The notes beneath the pieces are model-generated. The model made no database searches. It saw only the letters and a list, made by a program, of their open reading frames with translations, and was not told the origin of the DNA. A DNA stretch of 64,000 bases from the NCBI RefSeq assembly GCF_000024085.1, contig NC_013166.1, forward strand, positions 62,001-126,000, written 5' to 3'. Every line of letters begins with the position of its first letter. Position 1 is the stretch's first letter. This stretch comes from Kangiella koreensis DSM 16069. GTDB taxonomy: Bacteria > Pseudomonadota > Gammaproteobacteria > Enterobacterales > Kangiellaceae. Both the position numbers and the translations under genes were made by a program. This document shows, one piece after another, positions 24,359 through 33,659 of this stretch.

Positions 24359-24730
24359 GTGAAAAAGTTTATGAAAATAATATCTAGTTTATTTCTAATA
24401 AGCTTTTTGGTGGCTTGTACTTTAAACTCCGAGAATTCAGAGAGTTACCCTACCCAAACAATTGAACATTATTGTGACGAAATGGTAGGGCCTGAATGGG
24501 TTAGATCCGAGAATCCTGTAAAACGAGATAAACTTATTAGTATGGCAAACTTTCATGTCAAACCCACAGGGATTATCTGGTATACATCTTCAACCGAGAA
24601 TTACATGGTATGCGCATTTACGAATGATCCGAACGGATGTGGATATGGAACACATGAATTCCGCAAGTTCGATGGTCGCTGGTTTTACGCACCCGTTTCT
24701 ATGCAAGAGAAAATCTGTGTTGTTGAATAA
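24359..24730 (+). CDS. small lipoprotein
   Basis: A 123-residue exported protein starting at GTG (ATG at 24371 is an alternative). The signal peptide ends in the lipobox FLVAC at about residues 17-21. The mature part contains four further cysteines (YCDEM, MVCAF, NGCGYG, KICVV), which could form two disulfides. No family is recognised. No strong ribosome binding site is seen for either start. Confidence 0.6.
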   Translation: MKKFMKIISSLFLISFLVACTLNSENSESYPTQTIEHYCDEMVGPEWVRSENPVKRDKLISMANFHVKPTGIIWYTSSTENYMVCAFTNDPNGCGYGTHEFRKFDGRWFYAPVSMQEKICVVE

Positions 24731-24916
24731 ACAATAACACTTCCACTCTAATTTCTGGGCGTGTATCGACTGGTGTTGGGTCATGGGCAGTACCTAGAAA
24801 CTCAGTATTTCCCGTTACCTCCCAATGCGTCTGAGCGACGTGTATCGGCACGCAGCATTGTGCCTCCGGAATAAACCTCTCCATCTTGACAACCCATAGC
24901 TTTGTCTTTATATTTG

Positions 24917-24939
24917 CTGTACCAATACAAATAGTACAG
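24917..24939. promoter_or_regulatory. probable operator of the YtrA-type regulator
   Basis: CTGTAC-N11-GTACAG is a perfect 6+6 inverted repeat 18 bases before the GntR-family start codon. YtrA-subfamily regulators usually bind inverted repeats in their own promoters, so autoregulation of the operon is likely. Confidence 0.65.
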
Positions 24940-24956
24940 TTGATACAAAGGCAGGT

Positions 24957-25373
24957 ATGGCAATGTCACGAACAGTCCCATTGATGCTCAAGCTTAGCGC
25001 GGCAGATCCGCGCCCCATCACCCGGCAGATCACTGACGGTATCCGTCGCCTGATTGCCACAGACGAGATTCCAGTCGGCGCGCAGCTTCCCAGCGTGCGC
25101 GGCCTGGCGAAGCAGTTGATGGTGAATCCCAACACTATCGCTAAGGCTTATTCTGAATTGAACAATGAGGGCTGGCTGGATTCCCGTCAGGGACTTGGTC
25201 TTTTCGTGGCCGCACCGCAACAGCGGCTTTCCGATTCGGAACGCGAGCGACGCTTGGCGTTGGCAATAGACACTTTCGGCGCTGAAGTGCTAGGCCTCGG
25301 TTACACAACAGACGAAATTGTTAACCGCCTGCAAGTCGACCTAGCACCGATGCTCGACAAGCGTTCCGCCTGA
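24957..25373 (+). CDS. GntR-family regulator, YtrA subfamily
   Basis: A 138-residue repressor-type protein. The winged helix lies at about residues 15-80: PITRQITDGIRRLIATDEIPVGAQLPSVRGLAKQLMVNPNTIAKAYSELNNEGWLDSRQG. The short C-terminus (about 90-138), without an effector domain, identifies the YtrA subfamily. ATG at 24963 is a close alternative. It heads an operon with an ABC ATPase and permease, the usual YtrA context, and an inverted repeat lies just upstream. Base composition here and in the next three genes is clearly richer in GC than in their neighbours. Confidence 0.9.
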   Translation: MAMSRTVPLMLKLSAADPRPITRQITDGIRRLIATDEIPVGAQLPSVRGLAKQLMVNPNTIAKAYSELNNEGWLDSRQGLGLFVAAPQQRLSDSERERRLALAIDTFGAEVLGLGYTTDEIVNRLQVDLAPMLDKRSA

Positions 25374-25413
25374 GGCGAACCGGACAAAAGCACCAATACA
25401 AAAGGAAAAGATC

Positions 25414-26421
25414 ATGTCCACCCCCGAACTTAAAGTTATTGAGCAGCCCGTCAGGCCGTCAACATCGCAAAACTTGCCCTATGTGATCGAAACCGAGAAT
25501 CTCGAATTGCGTTACGGCAAGAAGTTTGCATTGAAATCGCTAAGCCTGAAAATTCCACCAGGCCGCATTCACGCACTAGTAGGAGCGAATGGTGCGGGCA
25601 AGTCATCGCTATTTCGCATCCTGCTTGGCTTCCAGTCGCCGACGGGTGGTGAAGCGCGAATACTCGGCCGTGATTGCGTTTCTCTAAATGAGCACGACCG
25701 CGCCCGTATCGGCTTTGTGAATGAGGAGCACAGCCTACCTGCTTGGCTGCGCGTGGAAGACGTCGTGAAGATGCAGCGGAATCTCTATCCGCAGTGGGAT
25801 CAAAAGGTGTATCGCAGCATCGTCGGACATTTTAATGTCGGCGAAGAGCAACGCATTCGCGAACTCTCGCGCGGTGAACGCGCCGGCGTAAATCTGGCGA
25901 TGGCGATGGCGCAGAAACCGGAGCTGCTGATCCTGGATGAACCGACGCTCGGGCTAGATGTGGTTGCCAAGCGGGCCTTCTTGGAAGCGGTACTGGCATC
26001 TGTTGAGGCTACTAACTGCACCATCATCTATTGCTCACACCAGATGGAAGAAATTGAGCGGCTGGCCGACAACCTCATAGTGATGGAATTGGGCGAGCTG
26101 GTGCACATGTCCTCACCGGATGAATTTTGTGAGCGCGTCAGCCTGTGGGTGGCGGAATTTCCGTTTCAAACATCCGGCGCTGAGTTCCTGCCCGGTGTGT
26201 TGCAGGTCGAACGCATTGATGGATTGTTCCATTTCATCGTGCTCGACCAGGATGAAAATTTCGGCGAGTTGCTGGAGGACAAGGGCGCACGATGTGCCTG
26301 GCAGGGTGCGGTGGATCTCGACCGTGCGGTCAATGCATTCCTCACCCGCAACCATGCACGACCATTGCCGGATAATGCCGAGCCGGACATTGCCGGAGAA
26401 AATGGAGGAGACGCACAATGA
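25414..26421 (+). CDS. ABC transporter ATP-binding protein
   Basis: A 335-residue ATPase with Walker A GANGAGKSS (about 57-65), signature LSRGERAG (about 149-156), Walker B LLILDEPTLGLD (about 170-181) and the switch His in YCSHQMEE. The first 25 residues are a variable leader, and the C-terminal 100 residues form an extension typical of export-type ABC ATPases. AAGGAAAAG lies before the ATG. It overlaps the permease gene by 4 bases (ATGA), so translation is coupled. The YtrA regulator upstream suggests an exporter responding to cell-envelope stress, but the substrate is unknown. Confidence 0.9.
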   Translation: MSTPELKVIEQPVRPSTSQNLPYVIETENLELRYGKKFALKSLSLKIPPGRIHALVGANGAGKSSLFRILLGFQSPTGGEARILGRDCVSLNEHDRARIGFVNEEHSLPAWLRVEDVVKMQRNLYPQWDQKVYRSIVGHFNVGEEQRIRELSRGERAGVNLAMAMAQKPELLILDEPTLGLDVVAKRAFLEAVLASVEATNCTIIYCSHQMEEIERLADNLIVMELGELVHMSSPDEFCERVSLWVAEFPFQTSGAEFLPGVLQVERIDGLFHFIVLDQDENFGELLEDKGARCAWQGAVDLDRAVNAFLTRNHARPLPDNAEPDIAGENGGDAQ

Positions 26422-28238
26422 AAGACCTTTATTTTTCGGAACTGAGGCGTTTTCGCTGGATTGCGATGGCAGCCGCTGTTGCCAATCAGCTGTTGCTGAT
26501 TTTTCTTAACCGCATCGGCGATTTGTTGCAGAACTCGTATTTTCATGGCCTGCTGCTGTTGATCGCAATGGTAAGCGCGGTAGCACTGGCTATTTTCCAG
26601 GTCGGCAGTTACCGTAAGCCCAGCCAGTGGGCATGGCTGATTCACCGCCCTCTATCAACGTCGCGTATTTTCGGCGCGCTGGCTTTGTCAGCCACTACCA
26701 TACTGTCACTGGTGATACTCCTACCGATGCTAATCGTATTGATCAGCACGGATATTCTGACGACGCGCGTCGCGGATCTGCACCATTATGTGTCACTTTT
26801 GCACGTGCTCGCATTTTCGATGATGGCGTGGATGGCCGGTGCACATGCCTGCATCAGCCGCAGCCGAGTTGCCATCGCCGTCCTGTTTGCACCATTACTA
26901 CTGGCCTTGCACATGGTATCGGTATTTGTACTGTTGCTGCCTGTGTCACTGGCGCTCGGCTGGCTGTCATGGATCACGCTGAAGAGTTTTCGCGCAAACC
27001 GCGAAGGCCCCATTCATGGTAGTGGCACCCTGCTGCTTACGACGCTTCCCTTGCAGATCGGCCTGTTCCTGTTGTGCCTTGTGCTAGTGCGTTTCCTGAT
27101 GGTCAGTGGTGGGATTCTGCTTGGCACGGATCCGCTGAACACCGATTACCCGCCGAAGGGTGGCTTAATCGAAACAGAGCGCTCCGAACCGAGCGAAGAA
27201 TTTGTTCTTGGGCTGGCGGAAAGTGATGATCCGCGAGCCGAGTCTTGGCGCACGCAGATGCCGTTGCTCGAACCGCTGCGCTTCGGTCCCTGGCTCAAGC
27301 GCTTTCCAGTGCGACATCAGTTCAGCAAGCTGCCCCTGCCGAGCAACTGGTATGACAAAGAGCGAAATATCTTCTGGTCGTTCAGCCATGACCGCATGCT
27401 GTTTGTGGGGCGTAATCCAGAAAGTGGTGTCGCACAAGGCGTCTTCGGAATGAACGGTGGTGGAGATGACACGCCTTTCGCTTCCGTGCCGGTCGTGGCG
27501 GAGCATGGTGATCTGCTGACAACGAATACTCTGTATGGAATCGACGAGCAGGAGCAGAGCCTGTTCAAGCGATTCGAACTGAGCGAAGGTGAAATCTTCA
27601 CGGCATTGCCGCAGCGTGAATTAGGACGCTTACTGTTGCTGACCAACCAGCGACTGATCGTGTTGCGCGAGGATCGGCGTGCAGCTGCAACCATTCCGCC
27701 ATTGTTACTGGATTGGGAAGTGAATCTGCCCGATGGTCCGCAACATATGGAATCTGTCAGCGTCGCCGAACTGATGGACGGCTGGCTGGTGTCTTTTGTA
27801 TATAGTGATGGCATGCGCCAGATTGGATTGAGCCAATTCCCCGATATTGTTCCGCCATGGCAGCAGGTCATCTGGATTGATACGGACGGCAATACAGAGG
27901 TTGTGGCAGAACGTCGTATCGAGCCTGACTTCCCCGTGCTGCAACGAAGTTTCTGGTGGTTGTCGCCTACATTGGAAGTGCTGACGACCTGGCCGGAAGT
28001 TGCACTGGACAAGGGGCTGACCTGGCCAATGAAATTGAAGCTTGTACCTGCTGCATCATCGCAATGGATCGCCGCCGCTCTACTAATATTGCTTTCTGTC
28101 ATTGCTGCCTGGTGGTGGCTACGCAAGTCGCGGATACCTGTATCGCGTCAATGGCTGTGGATCGCAAGTTGCGCAGTGATTGGCCTGCCAGCCTTGCTGA
28201 GTATGTTCCTGCTGGAGCCGCGGGAGCGGCAGGCATGA
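26418..28238 (+). CDS. ABC transporter permease with large extracytoplasmic domain
   Basis: A 606-residue membrane protein. The N-terminal half has about six membrane helices (to about residue 235), then a long soluble segment of about 300 residues rich in beta strands (about 240-545), and two more membrane helices near the C-terminus. The soluble part has W- and D-rich repeats that could be a beta-propeller, which is unusual for such permeases. GGAGGAG precedes the ATG. It overlaps the ATPase gene before it and the peptidase gene after it (ATGA each). Confidence 0.75.
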   Translation: MKDLYFSELRRFRWIAMAAAVANQLLLIFLNRIGDLLQNSYFHGLLLLIAMVSAVALAIFQVGSYRKPSQWAWLIHRPLSTSRIFGALALSATTILSLVILLPMLIVLISTDILTTRVADLHHYVSLLHVLAFSMMAWMAGAHACISRSRVAIAVLFAPLLLALHMVSVFVLLLPVSLALGWLSWITLKSFRANREGPIHGSGTLLLTTLPLQIGLFLLCLVLVRFLMVSGGILLGTDPLNTDYPPKGGLIETERSEPSEEFVLGLAESDDPRAESWRTQMPLLEPLRFGPWLKRFPVRHQFSKLPLPSNWYDKERNIFWSFSHDRMLFVGRNPESGVAQGVFGMNGGGDDTPFASVPVVAEHGDLLTTNTLYGIDEQEQSLFKRFELSEGEIFTALPQRELGRLLLLTNQRLIVLREDRRAAATIPPLLLDWEVNLPDGPQHMESVSVAELMDGWLVSFVYSDGMRQIGLSQFPDIVPPWQQVIWIDTDGNTEVVAERRIEPDFPVLQRSFWWLSPTLEVLTTWPEVALDKGLTWPMKLKLVPAASSQWIAAALLILLSVIAAWWWLRKSRIPVSRQWLWIASCAVIGLPALLSMFLLEPRERQA

Positions 28239-30319
28239 TGCAGAAGAATCTTTCAGCTCTGGTCGCCACCATGTTTGCCGCGATTGCTTTTAGCACTGCA
28301 AGTGTAGGCGAGAGTCAGAGTCGAGTCGTGGACAATGATCCTCAGGAATTGACTTTGCAGGTAGCAGCGAGCAGTGCAGAAAAATCGGAACGTCCCATTC
28401 TGATTCCGCGCGATGATCTCATGCAGCGTGCCGACCTCTACGATATCAACCTGTCGCCGGACGGTCGCTGGCTGAGCTACCGCCGTGAGAATGACCAGCG
28501 TAACGAACTTTGGCTGCATAACATCGCTTCTGGCGAAGACAATCGCGTGATGGCCAACAGTGAGGACGCTGAAGTCGAATGGTCCGGTGATGGCAAGCTT
28601 CTCTGGTTGCCGGACAACAAGGGGCTGGCCGTGTTCGACATCGATAGCATGAAAGGACGTCGCATTGTTCGTTATGACGCCGATCGCGGCCAGAGGTTCT
28701 GGGGCGTGGATCATAATGCTCCGAATGTTGCAATTCTTCGCGAAAAGATACCGGTGAAAGGTGAGTGGCGGTATCGCTACCTGGCCGTGGATGGCAGTGG
28801 TAAGACTCGCCTATTGCGTGAAACGGAGCGAACATTACTGCATTTGCTGCTCGATCAAAAAGGCAAATTGCGTTACGCCTCCGGCTACGATGGAGAAAAA
28901 TTCGACACCGTGATCTGGCGGTTTGAGAAAAAAGGCAGGCATGAGCTGATGCGCTGTCCGCTGCCGCAACAGTGCCGGCCAGTAGCATTTCATGAAAGCG
29001 ACGCTGGCGAGATTCTGTGGGCATTGGCACACAACGGTGAAAACCTGATGTCGTTGCAGCGACTGAAGGGCGGTGCGATTGAATGGCATATCGTACATTC
29101 CGATCCGCGTGGCATTTCAGACGCGGTATCCTTGCTGATGCAGCCCGGTAATTCGGACTGGCTGGCGTTGGCATATCGCCCCGACCGTGTCGAATGGTAT
29201 GGCCGCACACCAGCAATGAAAAGTCACCTGGAAAAACTGCGTAAACAATTTCCACGTGCCAATCTTGATTTCACGACAAGCAATGATAACGAACGTTGGC
29301 TGCTGCGTGCTTCGAAAGCGAACTGGCAGTACGACCGCTATTTTCTTTATGACGTCGAGCATCAATCCTTAGCGTCTATATTTTCGGAAGAGCGAAAGGC
29401 TCTTATACCGTCAGCGCACCTTATTGAATCTGTTGCGGTTAATTGGCAAGGCAAGGATGGCATGACCTTGTATGGCTATCTGTACCTACCGAAAGGAATT
29501 CCGCTGGCAAGGGCACCATTGATCGCGATCTTGCATGGCGGACCCTACAATCGTTCGAACGGCGACAATGATGTCGCTACTCAGCTACTGGTCAATCGAG
29601 GCTATATCGTCTTCAAGCCAAATTTTCGAGCCTCCACCGGCCATGGCGTAAATTACGTCACTGCAGCGCGCGGTGATTTCGGCAAGGAAGGTGTGCTGGA
29701 TGATATTATCAGTGGCATGGATTACCTGCTTGCCAATGGCATCGGCGATAAAAACAAGCAGGCCGTACTTGGACATTCTTTTGGCGGTTACGCGAGCTTG
29801 CTGGCCGTCACACATTATCAGGATCGTTTTGTGTTTGCAGTACCAAGTGCGGCGCCGGTAGACATGGCATGGACAATGGCGGACATCGCTATTGAAGGAG
29901 GCAGCGCGATTTCATCTGAAGGTCCGCCAATTGATATTCTATTTCCGGGATACGGGGTGCCTTATGGTGAGCCGACTTGGCATGAACTCATGCACCGTGA
30001 CTCACCGATTGCCCACGCTGACGAACTGAATGTTCCAGTATACCTCTGGGCAGGTGCAAAGGATGATCGCGTCGCATTGGAAAGCCTGGTTCGTTACTTT
30101 GCCGAGTCGAACGCGGAATTCAAACCGGCGCTACTTATTGATCCGGAGTCGGGTCACAGTCCGCGTGAACGTCTGAACGTGGAGGCACTAGCCTGGTTAA
30201 TCGAAGCAAGTGCAGACAAGCACTTCGGCGGCGGTGTCACGCCACCTTCGAGAGAGTTGGAAAAATTCCTCAACAAGAACTTTCAGAAAGGAAGCGCAGG
30301 CTTGCTGGAAAGTAACTGA
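28235..30319 (+). CDS. S9-family (prolyl oligopeptidase-type) exported peptidase
   Basis: A 694-residue enzyme. The start at 28235 gives an ATGA overlap with the permease and a clean signal peptide (residues 1-27). Residues about 60-400 look like the beta-propeller of S9 enzymes (DINLSPDGRWLSYRRE, WSGDGKLLWL). The catalytic domain follows: HGGPYNR (about 435), the nucleophile in GHSFGGY (about 514-520), Asp in GAKDDRV and His in SGHSPRE near the end. It should cleave peptides in the periplasm. Co-transcription with an ABC exporter suggests it works on or protects against a peptide, perhaps self-made or antimicrobial. Confidence 0.85.
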   Translation: MMQKNLSALVATMFAAIAFSTASVGESQSRVVDNDPQELTLQVAASSAEKSERPILIPRDDLMQRADLYDINLSPDGRWLSYRRENDQRNELWLHNIASGEDNRVMANSEDAEVEWSGDGKLLWLPDNKGLAVFDIDSMKGRRIVRYDADRGQRFWGVDHNAPNVAILREKIPVKGEWRYRYLAVDGSGKTRLLRETERTLLHLLLDQKGKLRYASGYDGEKFDTVIWRFEKKGRHELMRCPLPQQCRPVAFHESDAGEILWALAHNGENLMSLQRLKGGAIEWHIVHSDPRGISDAVSLLMQPGNSDWLALAYRPDRVEWYGRTPAMKSHLEKLRKQFPRANLDFTTSNDNERWLLRASKANWQYDRYFLYDVEHQSLASIFSEERKALIPSAHLIESVAVNWQGKDGMTLYGYLYLPKGIPLARAPLIAILHGGPYNRSNGDNDVATQLLVNRGYIVFKPNFRASTGHGVNYVTAARGDFGKEGVLDDIISGMDYLLANGIGDKNKQAVLGHSFGGYASLLAVTHYQDRFVFAVPSAAPVDMAWTMADIAIEGGSAISSEGPPIDILFPGYGVPYGEPTWHELMHRDSPIAHADELNVPVYLWAGAKDDRVALESLVRYFAESNAEFKPALLIDPESGHSPRERLNVEALAWLIEASADKHFGGGVTPPSRELEKFLNKNFQKGSAGLLESN

Positions 30320-30442
30320 CGTTGGCATGGACAATAAAAGGGTGGCACATGAGTGTCCGGCCCGAACCGTCGACATCGGTCAACGCTGATCCAGGAAGTA
30401 CTAGCGAGCCGTAATTTAGTTACAGGCTACTAGAGTCAATTA

Positions 30443-31747
30443 CTAGTGCTCGCTTTTCTTTCCACTCTTATTAGCAGGCTTATTTTTTCTAGGCTTACCT
30501 TTGTTTTTCACTGCGCCGGGCTTTTTATTCGCTTGGTTCAGTTTAGCTTTAGCTAATTTCTTTTTGTGCGGCTTTTTCTTTCCGGCACTCTTAAGTGGTG
30601 TTTCAGGTAGCACATGTTGCGGTTCGTAATCTTCTACAAATCTTCGTTCCAAGGGTTTGCGGATTAGATCCTGGATGGCACGCAAATCATCAACTTCATC
30701 GGCGCTGACCAGCGATATGGCAGTGCCTTTTTCGCCCGCCCGTCCAGTACGACCAATGCGGTGGACGTAATCCTCTGCTACATTCGGTAAGTCATAGTTA
30801 ATAACTAATGGCATCTGTTCGATATCCAGACCACGGGCTGCCACGTCAGTTGCCACTAAAACAGTCACCTTTCCAGATTTAAACTCAGAAAGTGCGCGAT
30901 TACGTGCGCCCTGACTTTTACCGCCATGAATGGCTGTTGCTTTAATGCCACGCTTTTCAAGATCAACACTGAGTTTATTGGCGCCTCTGCGCGTTCGGAC
31001 AAAGACCAGCAACTGATCCCAGCGATGGTGACCGATAAGATAGCTCAGTAAAGCCGGTTTCTGTTTTTTGTCGACTGGATGAATCCACTGCTTGACTGTT
31101 GCTGCCGTGGTATTGGTTTGCTCAGTTTCGACCAAAGAGGGATTGGTTAGAAACTGCTGGCTTATCGCTTTGATTGATTCCGAGAAAGTAGCGGAAAACA
31201 ATAATGTTTGACGCTTCTTGGGAAGTTTGCCAATGATGCGTTTAATACTGGGGAGGAAACCCATATCGAGCATTCGGTCCGCTTCATCCAGAACCAGAAA
31301 TTCAAGATCGTTAAAACGGACGGCGTTCTGTTCCATCAAATCCAACAATCTGCCCGGAGTTGCGACTAGCACATCAGTACCGCGACGCAGCTTCAACATT
31401 TGCGGATTAATCTTAACGCCACCGTAGACCACGATTGAATTCAGATGCAAATTCGCCGCGTACTTTTGCACGCTTTGATGAACCTGCTCGGCCAGCTCTC
31501 GGGTCGGCGTCAATATCAGGCAACGTGCCGAATTCGCGGAAGGCCTTTTACCCTCAGACAGACGTTGCAAAATAGGGAGTGAAAAACCAGCAGTTTTACC
31601 GGTGCCAGTCTGCGCAGCAGCCATCACATCCTGACCATTCAGGATTAAAGGAATAACTTTTTGCTGGATCGGGGACGGGGTTTTATAACCACTCTTGTGT
31701 AGAGCGTCTAGTAAGGGCTGAATTAAATCGAGTTTCGAAAAAGGCAT
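30443..31747 (-). CDS. RhlE-like DEAD-box RNA helicase
   Basis: A 434-residue RNA helicase. The Q motif is YKTPSPIQ (about 19-26), motif I AAQTGTGKT, motif II VLDEADRML, motif III SAT, and motif VI HRIGRTGRAG. The C-terminal 60 residues form a lysine-rich tail (KKKPHKKKLAKAKL and more), as in RhlE-type proteins that act in ribosome assembly and RNA decay. The start at 31747 is used because the family begins MxFxxLxL; a longer frame reaches 31798 but shows no ribosome binding site. It is transcribed alone, convergent with the S9 peptidase gene. Confidence 0.9.
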   Translation of the reverse strand: MPFSKLDLIQPLLDALHKSGYKTPSPIQQKVIPLILNGQDVMAAAQTGTGKTAGFSLPILQRLSEGKRPSANSARCLILTPTRELAEQVHQSVQKYAANLHLNSIVVYGGVKINPQMLKLRRGTDVLVATPGRLLDLMEQNAVRFNDLEFLVLDEADRMLDMGFLPSIKRIIGKLPKKRQTLLFSATFSESIKAISQQFLTNPSLVETEQTNTTAATVKQWIHPVDKKQKPALLSYLIGHHRWDQLLVFVRTRRGANKLSVDLEKRGIKATAIHGGKSQGARNRALSEFKSGKVTVLVATDVAARGLDIEQMPLVINYDLPNVAEDYVHRIGRTGRAGEKGTAISLVSADEVDDLRAIQDLIRKPLERRFVEDYEPQHVLPETPLKSAGKKKPHKKKLAKAKLNQANKKPGAVKNKGKPRKNKPANKSGKKSEH

Positions 31748-31902
31748 AAAGGAAGGATTGGATGCATAAGGCGCACAGTTTAGCCTTTTCAAGGGCAAAC
31801 TACGAGGACTTAAGGAGTGTATTGATTAATGTCGACTGGGCCGAAACGAGCTGGATTACGTATTTTATTCTCCTATGCGATATAAGAAGACTAATTTTTA
31901 TA

Positions 31903-32387
31903 TTAAGTAAAAAGGTGCAATAACCAGCCTGATAGATACAGACCCAACCCAAAAGTTGCATGTGCTATAAGGCTGTGAAATCGGGCAGAGTTCGGGTTTT
32001 GTGTGTGTGAAGCGGCAATACCTGCCCCCATGCTAGGCTGCATCAGTAGGAAAGGTGCGATAACTGTTCCAATACCGACAATTAATGAAGGACCAAAGGT
32101 CGGGTTCTCGATCCATGACCCGCCCCAGATACCGATTAATAAGGCGGCGAACGCGATGCCTGTCAGGTAGTGGATTGCCCAACCTATGATGTGTTCTCCA
32201 GAAATGGGGGAGAGGCGGTAATAGTATCATGGCGAAATTGGCCGTGAGTCATATGGCCTATCCATCGTCCCACCATCCCATAGTTTGGGGCTGGAACGCC
32301 TAGCAGAGTTTTGCGTACGATACTCCATAAATCCATCATTGCCGTAGCCCCAGCCCCTATAAATACTATGAGTAGCAGAGTTTTCAT
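31903..32387 (-). pseudogene. DUF2938 membrane protein, frameshifted
   Basis: Starting at ATG 32387 with a strong GGAG site, frame one reads MKTLLLIVFIGAGATAMMDLW, then VPAPNYGMVGRWIGHMTHG, the DUF2938 opening. After a run of five C (at 32207-32211) it hits a stop within about 10 codons. The +1 frame resumes seamlessly with SGEHIIGWAIHYLTGIAFA and runs to 31903, giving the rest of the four-helix protein of about 161 residues. One missing base in the C run explains the break. It may be a true pseudogene, a slippage-variable gene or a sequencing error. It diverges from the MerR gene, a usual partner. Confidence 0.8.
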
Positions 32388-32434
32388 AACTTGCTCCTTT
32401 GCTTGTTTTGTTGTTGAACGGGTGATAGCGTACA

Positions 32435-32454
32435 ACTTCAAGTTGGCTTGAGGT
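32435..32454. promoter_or_regulatory. MerR-type operator
   Basis: ACTTCAAG-N4-CTTGAGGT is a near-perfect inverted repeat (7 of 8) between the divergent MerR and DUF2938 genes. It matches the CCTCAAGTTAACTTGAGG-type operators seen in MerR-family promoters. Confidence 0.65.
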
Positions 32455-32466
32455 CAAGGGGAAATT

Positions 32467-32919
32467 ATGGATATCGCCGAGGTTGTTAAACGTTCCGGTG
32501 TTCCTGCATCGACGCTACGCTTCTATGAGGAAAAAGGTTTAATAAACTCCATTGGTAGGCAGGGAATACGTCGACAGTTTAATGCTAATGTGTTGGAGCG
32601 GTTGGCGCTGATTGCACTGGGGCGATCGGCCGGTTTCTCGCTGGAGGAAATAGCGCATATGTTCAATGATAACGGGCAACCCAGTATTGACCGACAACTG
32701 CTATTAGATAAGGCTGAGGAACTTGATAGTAACATTCGTAAGCTGACTGCGATGCGCGATGGACTACGACATGCAGCCGCCTGTTCAGCACCAAGCCATA
32801 TGAAGTGTCCAACCTTCCGACGCTTGTTGGGATTGGCAGCAGCTGGTGTGATAGGTGGATATAAGAATGCACCCCAAAAGAAGCGTTCCAAAAAAGCGTT
32901 GTACCGGACAAGGGGATGA
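32467..32919 (+). CDS. MerR-family transcriptional regulator
   Basis: A 150-residue regulator. The MerR helix-turn-helix is DIAEVVKRSGVPASTLRFYEEKGLI (residues 2-26), with the second wing around RRQFNANVLERLALIALGRSAGFSLEEI. The C-terminal dimerisation helix continues to about 120, with one Cys pair (HAAACSAPSHMKCPTFRR) that could bind a metal or sense oxidation. The last 25 residues are basic and poorly conserved. It is divergent from the broken DUF2938 gene with a palindromic operator between them. Confidence 0.85.
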   Translation: MDIAEVVKRSGVPASTLRFYEEKGLINSIGRQGIRRQFNANVLERLALIALGRSAGFSLEEIAHMFNDNGQPSIDRQLLLDKAEELDSNIRKLTAMRDGLRHAAACSAPSHMKCPTFRRLLGLAAAGVIGGYKNAPQKKRSKKALYRTRG

Positions 32920-33013
32920 AATTGACGATAGAGTAGTAGCTACAAGTGGAACCTTTAATTTAGTGTGCTGGGATATATACGCACTGCTAACATATCAACC
33001 AGAGTTAAAGCTT

Positions 33014-33535
33014 ATGACTAAATACACAATAACTAATGCAAATTTAGATGAATTCAAATCAATTGGAGATCTCATGGTGCGTGTCTATTCGGCTCTAGAG
33101 GGTTTTCCAAAGCCTGAGGAGCAACCCACGTATTATCAAATGCTACGCAATGTGGGTAGTTTAACCGAGACGCCTTCAACGGAGCTTTTCGTAGCCAAAG
33201 ATGAACAAAAAGAAATACTTGGGGCAGTCGTGTTTTTTGGTGACATGAAAGACTATGGTTCCGGCGGTACTGCAGTTCAAGAAAAAGGTGCCTGTGGCTT
33301 TAGGTTGCTGGCTGTAGCTCCTGCTGCACGTGGATTAGGTATTGGCAAAGCTTTGTCTATTGCCTGTATAGAACGAACAAAACTTTTGGGTAAGAAAACC
33401 GTTGTGATTCACAGTACTGAGGCAATGAAAGTTGCTTGGGGAATGTACGAGCGACTGGGTTTCAAAAGAGAGTTAGATTTAGATTTTACGCAACAAGACT
33501 TGCCAGTATATGGCTTTAGGTTAAAATTGAATTAG
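33014..33535 (+). CDS. GNAT-family N-acetyltransferase
   Basis: A 173-residue enzyme. The acetyl-CoA pyrophosphate-binding loop is in RLLAVAPAARGLGIGKALS (about residues 98-116, Q/RxxGxG/A-type), followed by the C-terminal strand VIHSTEAMKVAWGMYERLGFKRE. The start at 33014 is used because a longer frame reaching 32855 overlaps the MerR gene and lacks GNAT features there. The substrate is not predictable; many such enzymes acetylate small amines or peptides. A gap of about 125 bases follows before the next gene. Confidence 0.85.
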   Translation: MTKYTITNANLDEFKSIGDLMVRVYSALEGFPKPEEQPTYYQMLRNVGSLTETPSTELFVAKDEQKEILGAVVFFGDMKDYGSGGTAVQEKGACGFRLLAVAPAARGLGIGKALSIACIERTKLLGKKTVVIHSTEAMKVAWGMYERLGFKRELDLDFTQQDLPVYGFRLKLN

Positions 33536-33659
33536 GATCTTGAAAAGTAAAAAAAACTATAAACATAAAAAATATTACGTAAAACATAATAATTTGATTG
33601 AAATTCATACTCCCCTGATCTAAAGTACCTCCAATCTTATTGGTGACACTCTAGATCAA

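Noticed and set aside
26600..29400. Several long open frames on the - strand and in other frames opposite the ABC/S9 operon
   Set aside because: They lack ribosome binding sites and family features. They arise from the GC-rich codons of the real genes.
32033..32230. Separate small leftward gene downstream of DUF2938
   Set aside because: It is a wrong-frame reading of the second half of the frameshifted DUF2938 gene.
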